Assembly: GCA_022482815.1 (NCBI GenBank)
Contig: JAKVOM010000001.1
Span: forward strand, 1,818,946 to 1,882,945
Source of the DNA: Acidaminococcus sp.
Lineage (GTDB): Bacteria > Bacillota > Negativicutes > Acidaminococcales > Acidaminococcaceae
Length of the DNA: 64,000 bases
Direction: 5' to 3'
Part shown: positions 15,265 through 24,483 of the stretch, piece by piece
Numbering within the stretch: position 1 is the first letter of the stretch
How the letters are laid out: every line of letters starts with the position of its first letter
Translations under genes and position numbers: made by a program
Notes under the pieces: model-generated
The model's input: only the letters and a program-made list of their open reading frames with translations
Told to the model about the DNA's origin: nothing
Databases searched by the model: none

Positions 15265-16875
15265 TTGAAATTTTCACTGCATCGTAAATTAAAATTCATT
15301 ACGGTACTGGCGGCGCTGGGTACCGCCCTCCTGCCGTCCTTTGCTTCGGCAGAGCGCTTCGTCTTTATCCCGCTCGACAACCGGCCTGTCACCCGGGACT
15401 ATATCATAGATACGTTCCGTGACGCAGGCTGCGAGATTGTGACGCCGGACGAGTCCCTGCTTGCTTCTAAAGCATCACGGGGTGATGCCCCGGCGCTCCA
15501 GACGTTCCTCGAAAAGAACGCATCGGGCATGGACGGCGCCGTGGTCTCTCTGGATTCCCTGATTTATGGAGGCCTCACGACGTCCCGTACTCATGAATTT
15601 TCCGAAGCGGAGCTGCAGAAGCGTCTTGATTCGGTGCTGACTTTCCGGCAGCGCCATCCCGGCGTACCGCTCTATGGGTTTGTGACTATCATGCGTTCTC
15701 CCAAATACAGCAGAGCGCCGGAAGAGCCTGCTTACTTTGCGCAGTGGAGCCCGAAGCTCTTTGAGTGGGGTGCCCTGCGGGACCGCAGTGAATTAGGCCT
15801 TTTGTCTAAAAAGGAAAAGAAGCAGCTTGCGGCTCTTGAAGCAGAGATTCCCCAGGACGTGCAGCAGGATTTGCTTGCCCGCCGCGATAAGAACCGCCGC
15901 ATCATTCTTGCTTGTGTGGATGCCGTGAAATCCGGCAAAATGGACTATCTCCTGATTGGCCGCGACGATTCCGCACCTTACTCGGAAGCGCACCGCGATG
16001 CCCGCGCCATTACGGAACGCATCGGCGATATGGGCTACAAGATCCGGTCTTTCCCCGGCGCCGATGAACTCGGCATGACACTGCTCAACCGGGCCCTCAA
16101 TAAGAGCCGCGGCACGACTCCGATTGTCTATCCGTTCTATACGGAAGGTGTGGGGAGTGACACCGTAAGCTCTCTTGAAGATATTTCCGTCGGACAGAAT
16201 GTGCGGGAACACGTGCTCGCTGCCGGCGGCTATCCAGCACTGCTTAAAAAGCGTGCCGATGTGGTGCTTGCTGTGCATACGCCGGTGGACGGCGTCACGC
16301 GCGGAGCCGATACGGCGTTTAATACGTCGGTCTTGAAGCCGGAAGAAACGCGTTTCCTTGACCGGATTGAAGACGACGTCAAAGCGGGCCGCAATGTCAG
16401 CGTAGCCGATGTTGCCTTTACAAACGGCAGCAGCGACGCCCTCGTGAAGGGCCTCTTTGACCGCAAACTGCCGGATGGTACGACCCTTGCATACGACCTC
16501 GGTGCTTACGCCGGCTGGAACACCTGCGGCAATACGCTGGGCTACGCCATCGGGCAGGGCATGACCGCGCCTTTGATGTCTCCGGAAGCTCACCGCGAGA
16601 TGCTCGATACGCGGTACCTTGATGATTGGGCCTACCAGGCACATGCCCGTCAGGATGTGCGTTACAACCTGACCTTCCAGAAAGGCTGGGAAAATGCGGG
16701 GGCCATGACGACAGAAAACACGAAGTCGGCAGAAACCTATGTGACGAAAAGCCTGAAAGAGACGGCAGCTCCTTTACTCGGCAAGACGACCGTCGATAAA
16801 TACCAGTATACTTTCCCGTGGCGCCGCACATTTGAAGTAAAGGTTGCCCGGACTACAAATACCAATCAAAAATAA
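15265..16875 (+). CDS. Secreted DUF4127 family protein
   Basis: 536 residues from the TTG at 15265, chosen because AGGGGTGAG lies just before it; an in-frame ATG at 15250 has no ribosome-binding site. Signal peptide: KFITVLAALGTALLPSFASA, cleaved about there. The mature protein opens RFVFIPLDNRPVTRDY, the hallmark of DUF4127, followed by DSLIYGGLTTSR, GFVTIMRSPKYS, DYLLIGRDDSAPYSEA and YAGWNTCGNTLGYAIGQG, conserved blocks in this family. Biochemical role unknown; relatives are often near wall or sugar genes. An M20 amidohydrolase gene starts 16 bp downstream, so the two are probably an operon. Confidence 0.88.
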   Translation: MKFSLHRKLKFITVLAALGTALLPSFASAERFVFIPLDNRPVTRDYIIDTFRDAGCEIVTPDESLLASKASRGDAPALQTFLEKNASGMDGAVVSLDSLIYGGLTTSRTHEFSEAELQKRLDSVLTFRQRHPGVPLYGFVTIMRSPKYSRAPEEPAYFAQWSPKLFEWGALRDRSELGLLSKKEKKQLAALEAEIPQDVQQDLLARRDKNRRIILACVDAVKSGKMDYLLIGRDDSAPYSEAHRDARAITERIGDMGYKIRSFPGADELGMTLLNRALNKSRGTTPIVYPFYTEGVGSDTVSSLEDISVGQNVREHVLAAGGYPALLKKRADVVLAVHTPVDGVTRGADTAFNTSVLKPEETRFLDRIEDDVKAGRNVSVADVAFTNGSSDALVKGLFDRKLPDGTTLAYDLGAYAGWNTCGNTLGYAIGQGMTAPLMSPEAHREMLDTRYLDDWAYQAHARQDVRYNLTFQKGWENAGAMTTENTKSAETYVTKSLKETAAPLLGKTTVDKYQYTFPWRRTFEVKVARTTNTNQK

Positions 16876-16891
16876 CAAGGGGGTATTTTTG

Positions 16892-18193
16892 ATGACGCTG
16901 CTTGATGAAGCTTTATCTATGAAAGATGAAATGATTGCAAGGAGAAGAGATCTGCATGCCCATCCGGAACTTGCCTGGACGGAATTCCGCACCGCCTCTA
17001 TTGTGGCGACGGAACTCAAGAAACTTGGGTATGAAGTGCTCATTGGCAGAGAATGCATGAAACCGGAAGCCCGCATGGGCGTTCCTTCCGAAGAGGAGAT
17101 TGAAAAATGTAAAGAGCGCGCCCTCTCTGAAGGCGCCGATCCGGCACTTGTCGCCAAAATGGAAGGCGGTTTTACCGGTGTTGTCGGAATCATGCATTTT
17201 AAGAAACCGGGCAAAACAGTCGGCCTGCGTTTCGATATGGACTGCCTGCTCGTCGATGAAAATCCGACGGACGCCCATCGTCCTACAAAAGAGGGATTTG
17301 CTTCGCAGCATGAGGGCCTGATGCATGCCTGCGGCCACGACGGCCATACGACCATCGGTCTGGGCGTGGCCCGTCTGATTGCCGCCCACAAAGATGAAAT
17401 GGCCGGTACGGTGAAGCTCTGCTTCCAGCCCGGCGAAGAAGGCGTCATGGGTGCCAGATGCATGGCAGAAAGCGGCGTTGTCGACGACGTCGATTATTTT
17501 CTGAGCGGCCACATCGGTCTCGGCTCCGGCACGAACAGCACATTCGTCTGCATGACCCAGGGCTTTCTCGCTACGACGAAAATCGATGCGAAATTTACGG
17601 GTCTGCCGGCCCATGCCGGTGCCAACCCGGAAAAAGGCAGAAACGCGCTGCTCGCAGCTGCACAGGCTTCCATTGCGATGCATACGATTTCCCGTCACAG
17701 CGGCGGCCCTTCCCGCATCAACGTCGGCGTCCTTCACGCCGGTACGGGCCGCAACGTCATTCCGGACAATGCCTTGATTAAATTTGAAACGCGCGGCGCG
17801 ACGACGGCTATCAACGAATATATGTCTACGGAGGCCAAGCGCATGGTGAGAGCTGCTGCTGACATGTACGGCGTCGAAGTGGAAATGAAGGAAATGGGCA
17901 GTGCCGCTTCCGGCAACTCTTCTCCTGATATGGGCGAAGAAATCTACAATTTTGTATCGAAACTCGGTTATTACGATCACGTACAAAAGAGCCAGAGTGT
18001 GGGCGGCAGTGAAGACTGCTCCTACTTTATGTCCCGCGTACAGGATCACGGCGGCAAAGCCGTATATATGCTCTATGGAACGGAGGAAGCTTCCGGCCAC
18101 CATACGAGCGAATTCGACTTCAACGAAGACGTCCTTCCCGTTTCCGCTGCAACCGTAACGGAACTCGTGAAGTACTTCGGAAATAAGCAGTAA
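16892..18193 (+). CDS. M20 family amidohydrolase/metallopeptidase
   Basis: 433 residues from the ATG at 16892 after AAGGGGG. Zinc-dependent hydrolase of the aminoacylase/AbgB type, cytoplasmic. Metal-site motifs in order: RRDLHAHPELAWTE near residue 16, GLRFDMDCL near 112, HACGHDGHTT near 145 (Cys-His metal ligands), FQPGEEG near 180, SGHIGLG near 205. The dimerisation domain has GLPAHAGANPEKGRNAL near 240 and the C-terminal SGHHTSEFDFNED carries the last ligand His. A longer insert after residue 50 (CMKPEARMGVPSEEEIEKCKERALSEGAD) sets it apart from short family members and resembles p-aminobenzoyl-glutamate hydrolase-like enzymes. The substrate is uncertain. Confidence 0.9.
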   Translation: MTLLDEALSMKDEMIARRRDLHAHPELAWTEFRTASIVATELKKLGYEVLIGRECMKPEARMGVPSEEEIEKCKERALSEGADPALVAKMEGGFTGVVGIMHFKKPGKTVGLRFDMDCLLVDENPTDAHRPTKEGFASQHEGLMHACGHDGHTTIGLGVARLIAAHKDEMAGTVKLCFQPGEEGVMGARCMAESGVVDDVDYFLSGHIGLGSGTNSTFVCMTQGFLATTKIDAKFTGLPAHAGANPEKGRNALLAAAQASIAMHTISRHSGGPSRINVGVLHAGTGRNVIPDNALIKFETRGATTAINEYMSTEAKRMVRAAADMYGVEVEMKEMGSAASGNSSPDMGEEIYNFVSKLGYYDHVQKSQSVGGSEDCSYFMSRVQDHGGKAVYMLYGTEEASGHHTSEFDFNEDVLPVSAATVTELVKYFGNKQ

Positions 18194-18196
18194 AGA

Positions 18197-18241
18197 AAAG
18201 GCTGTGAAACGATGAGCGATCATTGTTTCACAGCCTTTTTG
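18197..18241 (+). terminator. Terminator of the DUF4127/M20 operon
   Basis: AAAGGCTGTGAAAC pairs with GTTTCACAGCCTTT, followed by a T-run. Starts right after the stop codon. Confidence 0.9.
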
Positions 18242-18344
18242 TCGCCTTCCGAATTCCGCCGCCCACCCGTGGAAGCAAACAAAATAACTGCATCAGCTCG
18301 CTTGCGGTGGAGGGATAGCGTCTTTATATTTTTTATATTTTTTA

Positions 18345-19087
18345 TATTTTGCTAAAGCGGAGCTTTAGCGACTATATCCGTGCCTTCTTCGAGCGCAGCG
18401 AGGAAGAAGGGGAACCGGAACTGAGCGCCAACAATCCGCAAGCGCAGCGCCGCGGGAGTGAGGGGAGCCACTGACCCATTCAACATCCCATCTTCGCACA
18501 TCTATGCCGTTCTCTCGTAGTCGACAAGGACTGGGCTTACGCCCGGTAAACCGGCGCCTTGTCTCCTAGAGAGAACGGACATATCTGCGTGAATCTGGAG
18601 ATATTTCATTGAGTCAGTGGCTCCCCACGCCGCGAAGTTTCTCAGAAGCAGCGACGAGAAGGAGCTGCGTGAGCTTCCTATTCGGCCGAAGGCCGCGTTT
18701 TTTTATTATTGGCGTCGATTGACTTGGCAATCGCGCACACGACCGCGGTGGATATTCAGTTAGATAACAAGTAAGGGTAAATACGAAGTGTAAAAAAGCA
18801 GCACTTCTGAAAGTAGTCAAATTAGGACGATTCGTAATCGTACCTATAATACTTTTATAACCAGAGAAAGACTAAAAATTTAGTAAAAAAATAATAAGAT
18901 GGTCATCATCCCCCGCAAGCGGGCCCCCTTCCTCAATGTCGCGCAGCGACGTCGAGGAAGGTCCCTAAAGAATATACTGCAGTGATTTTTTATTTTTAAG
19001 GCAAACCGACGTCAGGAGGTTTGGCTACGGGGTCTTCTTTCACGCTGCATTGCAGCGTCGAAAGGAGAACCGCTTGCGGTGGGTGAC
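18345..19087. repeat. Composite intergenic repeat, copy C, ending at the group II introns
   Basis: Same module order as copy B including the long-hairpin block (18415-18710), with an intact GAGGAAGGTCCC junction at about 18955-18966. It continues into the CTTTC/GAAAG hairpin and GCGGTGGGTGAC, where the first intron begins. No gene. Confidence 0.75.
18462..18626. repeat. Long imperfect hairpin element, member 5
   Basis: Same perfect 14-bp ends and apex as members 3 and 4. Confidence 0.8.
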
Positions 19088-19753
19088 GTGCGCCAGTTCG
19101 GCGTGAATAGTATAGTTCGGTGAAAGTCCGAATCCAGTAAAGTCTAGCAAGCAGCTGGTACCGAGTCTTGCATGCAGAGCCGTGAGGTGAGCATGAAGCG
19201 TAGACAGGGAGTGTGAGAGCCGTAATGCCAAATGCGATGAGCAAGGCGTAAAGCAGAATCAGCCTCGTTAACCGTAATATGGAAGCCGATACCTTATCAC
19301 CGGTCGCAGGCAGAAGCGTACAGTTCGTTAGCAGGAAACTGCGGCGAGAACTGCACAGAGTTCCATCGGGGTCCAAGTGCACGGCGAGTACACAAACACT
19401 ATTCATGTACCTGGGAGAACTGACTCAGTCCAAGGGACAGTGGTATGCTGACTTAAATACTTAACTGTACGGAGGTTGGCAAAAGCTGAGTCAGTAGTCG
19501 GATTGCCTCATAGTAGTGATGAAACCTATGAAAGTAGGCGGAGCGAAGGGGGCAAAGAATAATCGATTTCTGTCTCAAAACAGAAGGTAACACAAAGAGG
19601 TTACCATAATGGAAATTGCGACACAGAAATTAAGGCACCGAGTGCAAGAGTGCAGATATGGTGCTGAAAGATTATTCTAAGAGCCGTATGCGGGAAAACC
19701 GCACGTACGGTTCTGTGAGGGGCGGGCGAGGCAACTCGACCCGTCTACTCGAC
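19088..19753 (+). ncRNA. Group II intron without reverse transcriptase, copy 1
   Basis: 666 bp. Starts GTGCGCC, the bacterial group II 5' end. Domain V is unmistakable at 19681-19713: GAGCCGTATGCGGG, GAAA-type loop, CCGCACGTACGGTTC, with the AGC triad. Domain VI follows: GGGCGAG-GCAA-CTCG-A-CCC with a bulged A at 19739 as branch point, and the intron ends CTACTCGAC (AY). Domain IV has only a 23-codon frame (19609-19680) that stops exactly where domain V begins, possibly a remnant of the lost maturase/reverse transcriptase. It splits a dispersed repeat whose empty form reads GGTGGGTGAYGACCC at 4955 and 6570. Splicing would need a maturase from elsewhere. Confidence 0.9.
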
Positions 19754-20419
19754 GTGCGCCAGTTCGGCGTGAATAGTATAGTTCGGTGAAAGTCCGAATC
19801 CAGTAAAGCCTAGCAAGCAGCTGGTACCGAGTCTTGCATGCAGAGCCGTGAGGTGAGCATGAAGCGTAGACAGGGAGTGTGAGAGCCGTAATGCCAAATG
19901 CGATGAGCAAGGCGTAAAGCAGAATCAGCCTCGTTAACCGTAATATGGAAGCCGATACCCTATCATCGGTCGCAGGCAGAAGCGTACAGTTCGTTAGCAG
20001 AAAACTGCGGCGAGAACTGTACAGAGTTCCATCGGGGTCCAAGTGCACGGCGAGTACACAAACACTATTCATGTACCTGGGAGAACTGACTCAGTCCAAG
20101 GGACAGTGGTATGCTGACTTAAATACTTAACTGTACGGAGGTTGGCAAAAGCTGGGTCAGTAGTCGGATTGCCTCATAGTAGTGATGAAGCCTATGAAAG
20201 TAGGCGGAGCGAAGGGGGCAAAGAATAATCGATTTCTGTCTCAAAACAGAAGGTAACACAAAGAGGTTACCATAATGGAAATTGCGACACAGAAATTAAG
20301 GCACCGAGTGCAAGAGTGCAGATATGGTGCTGAAAGATTATTCTAAGAGCCGTATGCGGGAAAACCGCACGTACGGTTCTGTGAGGGGCGGGCGAGGCAA
20401 CTCGACCCGTCTACTCGAC
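19754..20419 (+). ncRNA. Group II intron without reverse transcriptase, copy 2 (tandem)
   Basis: Directly abuts copy 1 with no exon between them. Also 666 bp; I count about seven substitutions and no indels against copy 1. Domain V at 20347-20379, branch-point A at 20405, end CTACTCGAC at 20419, then the rest of the target GACCCTTAATATT. Its 5' exon is the 3' end of copy 1, which shares only GAC with the target, so it may have arisen by duplication. Confidence 0.9.
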
Positions 20420-20934
20420 GACCCTTAATATTTATTTTTTCAAACCTTTTGTATCATAATGCTATGACCAAAATATTTCATCACTATAGTTATTCTTTAC
20501 ACCTCTTTTTTACTTGTTTCTGATGGACTCTGAAGCAAGACAGGTGCAGGGACGCGAAGAACTGGGCTGAGGCCAGGAAGTCGTACAAAAAGAGGTACGT
20601 CGAGTGGTCGCAGACCAGTTCGACAAAGTCCATGCGCCTGGATTCTTCAGAGAACAGCTGAAACGTCCCTATAAAGAGCTCTGCCTCGAAATGCGTGCGA
20701 GGCCAGCCGAGCACCAGGGAGAGGCAGGTGCCTTTCCACAGCGCCACAGCTTTCCCCACTCTTTTTGCTCCAAAACTAACACTCCACATACACCACACCC
20801 GCTCCTTACCCCAATAAATTGACGAAGCTTATCTTAACCGATAGAATATTCTGAAATAACTTTTTTAGGAAGGAAGCTGTTTTTCAGGGATTTCTGCCCG
20901 GATCCTTGTTTCCTTTGCGCTTGGGGGTGTCGTT
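20420..20934. repeat. Composite structured repeat upstream of the LysE-type gene
   Basis: After the intron target remnant, 20505-20735 is a copy of the structured frame: CACCTCTTTTTTACTTG end, GGACTCTGAAGCAAGAC, a hairpin AACTGGGCTG...CAGACCAGTT with loop GTACAAAAAGAGGTACGTCGAG, CATGCGCC, and the GA-rich hairpin. 20736-20934 shows no gene. Confidence 0.65.
20673..20733 (-). repeat. GA-rich terminator-like hairpin
   Basis: The outer stem here is CTGCCTC/GAGGCAG instead of the CTCAGATAA/TTATCTGAG of the 7.1- and 22.0-kb copies, while the core GTGCGAGGCCAGCCGAGCAC is kept, a clear compensatory change. Confidence 0.65.
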
Positions 20935-21519
20935 GTGGATTTTTTCGCTTACCTGTCTTTTTGTTTTGCCATGTCTTTTACACCGGGTCCCAATAACCTG
21001 ATGTCCATGGCCTTAAGCCGCAAACTGGGCTTTAGAAATACTGTGCCGTTTCTGGCAGGGCTTCATCTGAGCCTTTTTACCGTCTGCACGCTGACCTTTT
21101 TGTTTATCCGGTCTCTCATGGCGATTATGCCCCATATTGAGGTACCGCTTAAAGCAATCGGCTCCGCGTACATGCTCTTTCTGACGTATAAATTATTCAA
21201 GACGAAGCATAAAGCGACCCAGCTGACGCCGGATGCGAAGGGGAGACTCTTTTTCTCCGGCATGCTGCTCAATCTGACCAATGTCAAAGTGGCCCTGATC
21301 TTCTTCATTGGCTACACTTCCTTTATTTTGGAAGCAGGGTATGGCCCGCTTGCGAGCTGGCTTATCGGCCTCTGCATGTACCTCTTCTGTTCGGCAGCCA
21401 ACTTTACCTGGGCCTTTGGCGGCTCTTTCCTTGACCGCTTTTTTGCCAACCATGAAAAAGCCATTTCCTGCGTCCTTGCCGCCATGCTCGTCTACTGCGC
21501 CGTAAGAATCTGGCTGTAA
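20935..21519 (+). CDS. LysE/RhtB family amino acid exporter
   Basis: 194-residue inner-membrane protein of the LysE superfamily. GTG start at 20935 behind GGGGGTG. The signature is at the N-terminus: FAMSFTPGPNNLMSMALSRKLGFRNTVPFLAGLHLS, with the conserved PGPN. Five to six hydrophobic helices follow, and LTNVKVALIFFIGY matches the second conserved block (normally NPKA). Members export amino acids or related solutes; the substrate is not predictable. It stands alone between repeats. Confidence 0.88.
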   Translation: MDFFAYLSFCFAMSFTPGPNNLMSMALSRKLGFRNTVPFLAGLHLSLFTVCTLTFLFIRSLMAIMPHIEVPLKAIGSAYMLFLTYKLFKTKHKATQLTPDAKGRLFFSGMLLNLTNVKVALIFFIGYTSFILEAGYGPLASWLIGLCMYLFCSAANFTWAFGGSFLDRFFANHEKAISCVLAAMLVYCAVRIWL

Positions 21520-21572
21520 AAACAAAAAATAGTGCAGTTCGCATCCGTTTTTCCTTTATATTGAATCAAACT

Positions 21573-21825
21573 CACCGCCGTTGTCGGAGGCAGTCTCATC
21601 CTGCCGCCCACGGCGGCGTATTTATTTCCGATAGATTCTGAAGCACGATATCCCAATAAACCCAGGCACGCAAAAAGTAACTTTTACCACACTTCACCCC
21701 AATTCCACACCTGTTTTTTAATTGTTCCCAATGGACCCTGAAGCACGATATCCCGATATCCCCAGGTACGTGAAAAGTAATTATTATCACACTTCGCCCC
21801 AATTCCACACCTCTTTTTTATTTTC
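21573..21825. repeat. Hairpin and decayed repeat remnants after the LysE-type gene
   Basis: A CGCCG/CGGCGGCG hairpin with inner GGAGGCAG/CTGCCGCC (21573-21618) may serve as terminator. Two short decayed copies of the structured-frame end (CACACCTGTTTTTTA, GGACCCTGAAGCACGATATCC) follow. No gene. Confidence 0.5.
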
Positions 21826-21865
21826 TTTTTATGGACGGCACAGAAGATGGGCGCATATACAAGGA

Positions 21866-21928
21866 AGGTTGGCTTAGGAACCCGAGATAATACAAAAATA
21901 GTATATCGAGTGGTTCCTAAGCCAACCT
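21866..21928. repeat. 17-bp-stem hairpin with conserved loop, member 3
   Basis: AGGTTGGCTTAGGAACC pairs perfectly with GGTTCCTAAGCCAACCT. Against member 1 two base pairs changed on both sides (C-G to T-A, A-T to G-C). Confidence 0.75.
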
Positions 21929-21980
21929 GACACAGTAGATGCGCTCATATTTCTGCGCCGGACGGAAAAAGTTTCCTTAG

Positions 21981-22041
21981 AAAAAGCTCTCAGATAAGAT
22001 GCGTGCGAGGCCAGCCGAGCACCAGATTATCTGAGGTGCCT
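21981..22041 (-). repeat. GA-rich terminator-like hairpin
   Basis: Stem CTCAGATAA/TTATCTGAG and inner stem GTGC/GCAC (GTGT/ACAC in the 7.1-kb copy). Confidence 0.65.
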
Positions 22042-22053
22042 TTCTCCTTCACG

Positions 22054-22082
22054 TTGACTTTTATACTAGCCAGTGATAGAAT
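22054..22082 (+). promoter_or_regulatory. pyr operon promoter
   Basis: TTGACT (22054-22059), 17-bp spacer, TAGAAT (22077-22082). Transcription should start near 22089, giving a leader of about 160 nt. Confidence 0.8.
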
Positions 22083-22103
22083 GAAAACAAATTCAATAGG
22101 GGA

Positions 22104-22136
22104 CCTTTAATCTAGTCCTGTGAGACTAAGAAAGGG
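22104..22136 (+). promoter_or_regulatory. PyrR-binding site in the pyr leader RNA
   Basis: CTTTAATCTAGTCCTGTGAG and the following ACTAAGAAAGG match the PyrR binding loop known from Bacillus pyr leaders (AGTCC-N-GNGAGGCT). PyrR with UMP would bind here and favour the downstream terminator. pyrR itself is not in the window. Confidence 0.8.
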
Positions 22137-22177
22137 ACTTTTGCGGGAATCGTACATTCCCTTCATGAACGACTTGA

Positions 22178-22214
22178 AAGCCTTCTTGTCTTAGGACGAG
22201 AAGGCTTATTTTTA
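22178..22214 (+). terminator. pyr operon attenuator terminator
   Basis: AAGCCTTCTTGTC pairs with GGACGAGAAGGCTT, followed by ATTTTTA. It lies between the PyrR site and pyrB, so it ends transcription early when pyrimidines are plentiful. Confidence 0.85.
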
Positions 22215-22250
22215 TAGGTCACCTGGCAGATTCAGATAGGAGGTTTTGCT

Positions 22251-23207
22251 ATGGCAAAGGCGGCAGTGAGTCTTTCCGGACGCGACATACTCGATTTGAG
22301 TTCTCTGTCCGTCGAGGAATACGAACTCATCATGCACACGGCGAAGGAAATGAAAAAGATTCTGAAGAGGGACATCAAAAAAGTACCCTCACTGCGCGGG
22401 AAATGCATCATCAACCTGTTTTATGAAAACAGTACGCGTACCAGAACCTCTTTCGAATTGGCAGGCAAATATCTGGGTGCGGATGTGATCAACATCAACA
22501 CCGGAAGTTCCAGCGTGAAGAAAGGCGAGTGCCTGAAGGACACCATCCTGACGGTACAGTCCATGGCTTGTGACGCGATTGTCATGCGGCACCCCGTGGA
22601 AGGCGCGGCTAAATATGCGGCAGACATTGCCAGACCGGTCGTCATCAATGCCGGCGACGGCTGCCATGCCCATCCGACGCAAGGCCTGCTCGATATGTAC
22701 ACTATCTTGGAACACAAAAAATCTTTCAAGGGCCTCAAGATGGCCATTATCGGCGACATCCTCTTCAGCCGCGTGGCACGCAGCAACATCGCAGCCTGGA
22801 CGAAGCTCGGTGCCGATGTCCATGTGGCCGGCCCGATGACCCTGATGCCTTACGAAATCGAAAAACTGGGCGTCACCGTCCATAAGCGCGTGGAAGACGC
22901 CATCGAAGGCGCCGATGTGGTCGATATCCTCCGCATCCAGCTCGAACGGCAGCAGAAGGGCCTCTTCCCGACGCCGCGCGAATATGCCCGCATCTTCGGA
23001 GTGAACGAAGAGCGTATGAAACTGGCCAAGCCGGACTGCCTTGTGATGCATCCGGGCCCGATGAACCGCGGCCTTGAAATTTCCTGGGGCCTCGGCTACA
23101 GTGACCAGGCCGTCATCCGCGAACAGGTCACGAACGGCGTGGCCGTCCGTATGGCGCTGTTATTCTTGACGCTGACAGGAGGGAAGCAAGTTGAAAACGC
23201 TGATTAA
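22251..23207 (+). CDS. pyrB: Aspartate carbamoyltransferase catalytic subunit
   Basis: Makes carbamoyl-aspartate from carbamoyl phosphate and aspartate, the committed step of pyrimidine synthesis. 318 residues, normal. Carbamoyl phosphate site [12 protein letters not shown] near residue 59; [12 protein letters not shown] near 141; aspartate-binding [11 protein letters not shown] near 224; [12 protein letters not shown] near 266. AGGAGG precedes the ATG. First gene of the eight-gene operon behind the PyrR-type attenuator; no pyrI regulatory subunit follows. pyrC starts within its last 17 bp. Confidence 0.96.
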   Translation: MAKAAVSLSGRDILDLSSLSVEEYELIMHTAKEMKKILKRDIKKVPSLRGKCIINLFYENSTRTRTSFELAGKYLGADVININTGSSSVKKGECLKDTILTVQSMACDAIVMRHPVEGAAKYAADIARPVVINAGDGCHAHPTQGLLDMYTILEHKKSFKGLKMAIIGDILFSRVARSNIAAWTKLGADVHVAGPMTLMPYEIEKLGVTVHKRVEDAIEGADVVDILRIQLERQQKGLFPTPREYARIFGVNEERMKLAKPDCLVMHPGPMNRGLEISWGLGYSDQAVIREQVTNGVAVRMALLFLTLTGGKQVENAD

Positions 23208-24483
23208 GAATGGACACCTTGTAGATCCCAGCCAGCATCTGGACGCCGTCAAGGACCTGCTGGTTGAAAACGGCAGAATCGCCAAGATTGCCGACCATAT
23301 CGAAGAACCGTGCGACGAAGTGTACGATGCTTCGGGCCTTGTTGTGGCGCCCGGATTCATCGACCTGCACACCCACATGAGAGAACCGGGCCTGGAAGCC
23401 AAGGAAGACCTCGTTACCGGCACGATGGCTGCAGCCGCAGGCGGCATTACCCGCGTGGCCTGCATGCCGAACACGAAACCGGTCATCGATTCTTCCATCG
23501 TTGTCAGCGGCATCAAAAAGCGCGCTGCCGAAGAAGGTTATGTACACGTGGAAGTCATCGGTGCCATTACCAAAGGCGAAAAGGGCCAGGAAATCACCGA
23601 AATGGGGGATATGGCCCTGCGCGGAGCCATGGCATTCTCCGATGATGGTCACTTCGTGGAAAGACCGACCATCATGCTGCTGGCAGCCCGTTATGCCGGT
23701 AACTTCGACAAGGCCCTGATCTGCCACGATATTGAAGAAGAAATGAACCATGAAGGATACATGCACGAAGGCGCCGTTTCCGCACGGCTCGGCGTGCCCG
23801 GCATTCCTTCCATTGCCGAAGATATGTGTGTAGCCCGTGATGCCATTATCGCGCAGTACACGGGAACGCATATCCATATTGCCCACGTAGCCAGCAAAGG
23901 CGCCGTGGACATCATCCGCGAAGCCAAGAAGAAGAGCATTCCCATTACGTGTGAAGCGACGGTTCATCACCTGACCCTCACCGATGAGATGTGCGCCTCT
24001 TATAATACAGCCACCCGCGTTTCGCCTCCGCTCCGTTCCTGGGAGCACGTGGAAGCCCTGCGCGAAGGCTTAAAGGACGGCACCATCGATGCCATCGTCA
24101 CGGACCATGCACCGCACGCACCGGAAGAAAAAGATGTGGAATTCCGGTACGCGCCGAACGGGTTCTGCGGCCTTGAGACGTCGGTCGGCGTCATCCTCAC
24201 TGAACTCTACCATACGAAGCTTTTTACCATCAATGAAATCGTCGAAAAAATGAGCACCCGCCCGGCACAGCTCTTCAATCTCGATGCCGGCACTCTGCAG
24301 GAAGGTCATAACGCGGACATCACGATTCTTGACCTCAACAAAGAATGGACCGTGGACAGCAGCAAGTTCTATACGCGCGGCCGCCTCACCCCGTTTGACG
24401 GAAAGCACTGCAAAGGGAAAGCTGTGGCCACCATGGTCGATGGTCAATTTGTTATGAAAGACGGTGTAGTATGCAAAAAGTAA
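23191..24483 (+). CDS. pyrC: Dihydroorotase
   Basis: Zinc amidohydrolase that cyclises carbamoyl-aspartate to dihydroorotate. 430 residues, the longer class I type. TTG start at 23191 behind AGGAGGGAAG, overlapping pyrB by 17 bp. Metal-site motifs: [16 protein letters not shown] near residue 58, [10 protein letters not shown] near 228, and [12 protein letters not shown] near 301 with the catalytic Asp. The NTKPVIDS and [10 protein letters not shown] blocks are typical of the family. Coupled to both neighbours by overlap. Confidence 0.96.
   Translation: MKTLIKNGHLVDPSQHLDAVKDLLVENGRIAKIADHIEEPCDEVYDASGLVVAPGFIDLHTHMREPGLEAKEDLVTGTMAAAAGGITRVACMPNTKPVIDSSIVVSGIKKRAAEEGYVHVEVIGAITKGEKGQEITEMGDMALRGAMAFSDDGHFVERPTIMLLAARYAGNFDKALICHDIEEEMNHEGYMHEGAVSARLGVPGIPSIAEDMCVARDAIIAQYTGTHIHIAHVASKGAVDIIREAKKKSIPITCEATVHHLTLTDEMCASYNTATRVSPPLRSWEHVEALREGLKDGTIDAIVTDHAPHAPEEKDVEFRYAPNGFCGLETSVGVILTELYHTKLFTINEIVEKMSTRPAQLFNLDAGTLQEGHNADITILDLNKEWTVDSSKFYTRGRLTPFDGKHCKGKAVATMVDGQFVMKDGVVCKK

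Larger units (their letters stand above)
21826..22045 (-). repeat. Composite structured repeat, minimal form
   Basis: The simplest copy, without nested long hairpins: outer pairing GGGCGCAT / ATGCGCTC, inner perfect 17-bp stem (21866-21928), then GCGCCGGACGG, AAAAAGCTCT and the GA-rich hairpin (21981-22041). Confidence 0.7.

Noticed and set aside
18996-20072. Two similar minus-strand frames of 131-136 codons at 19-20 kb
   Set aside because: They lie within the group II introns and their similarity only reflects the intron duplication.
19088-20419. The 666-bp tandem repeat as a simple IS pair or rRNA/tmRNA-like gene
   Set aside because: Domain V and VI, the GTGCGCC start and the branch-point A identify group II introns; no transposase or tRNA-like ends are present.
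23128-24048. 306-codon minus-strand frame opposite pyrC
   Set aside because: Shadow of pyrC without recognisable domains.
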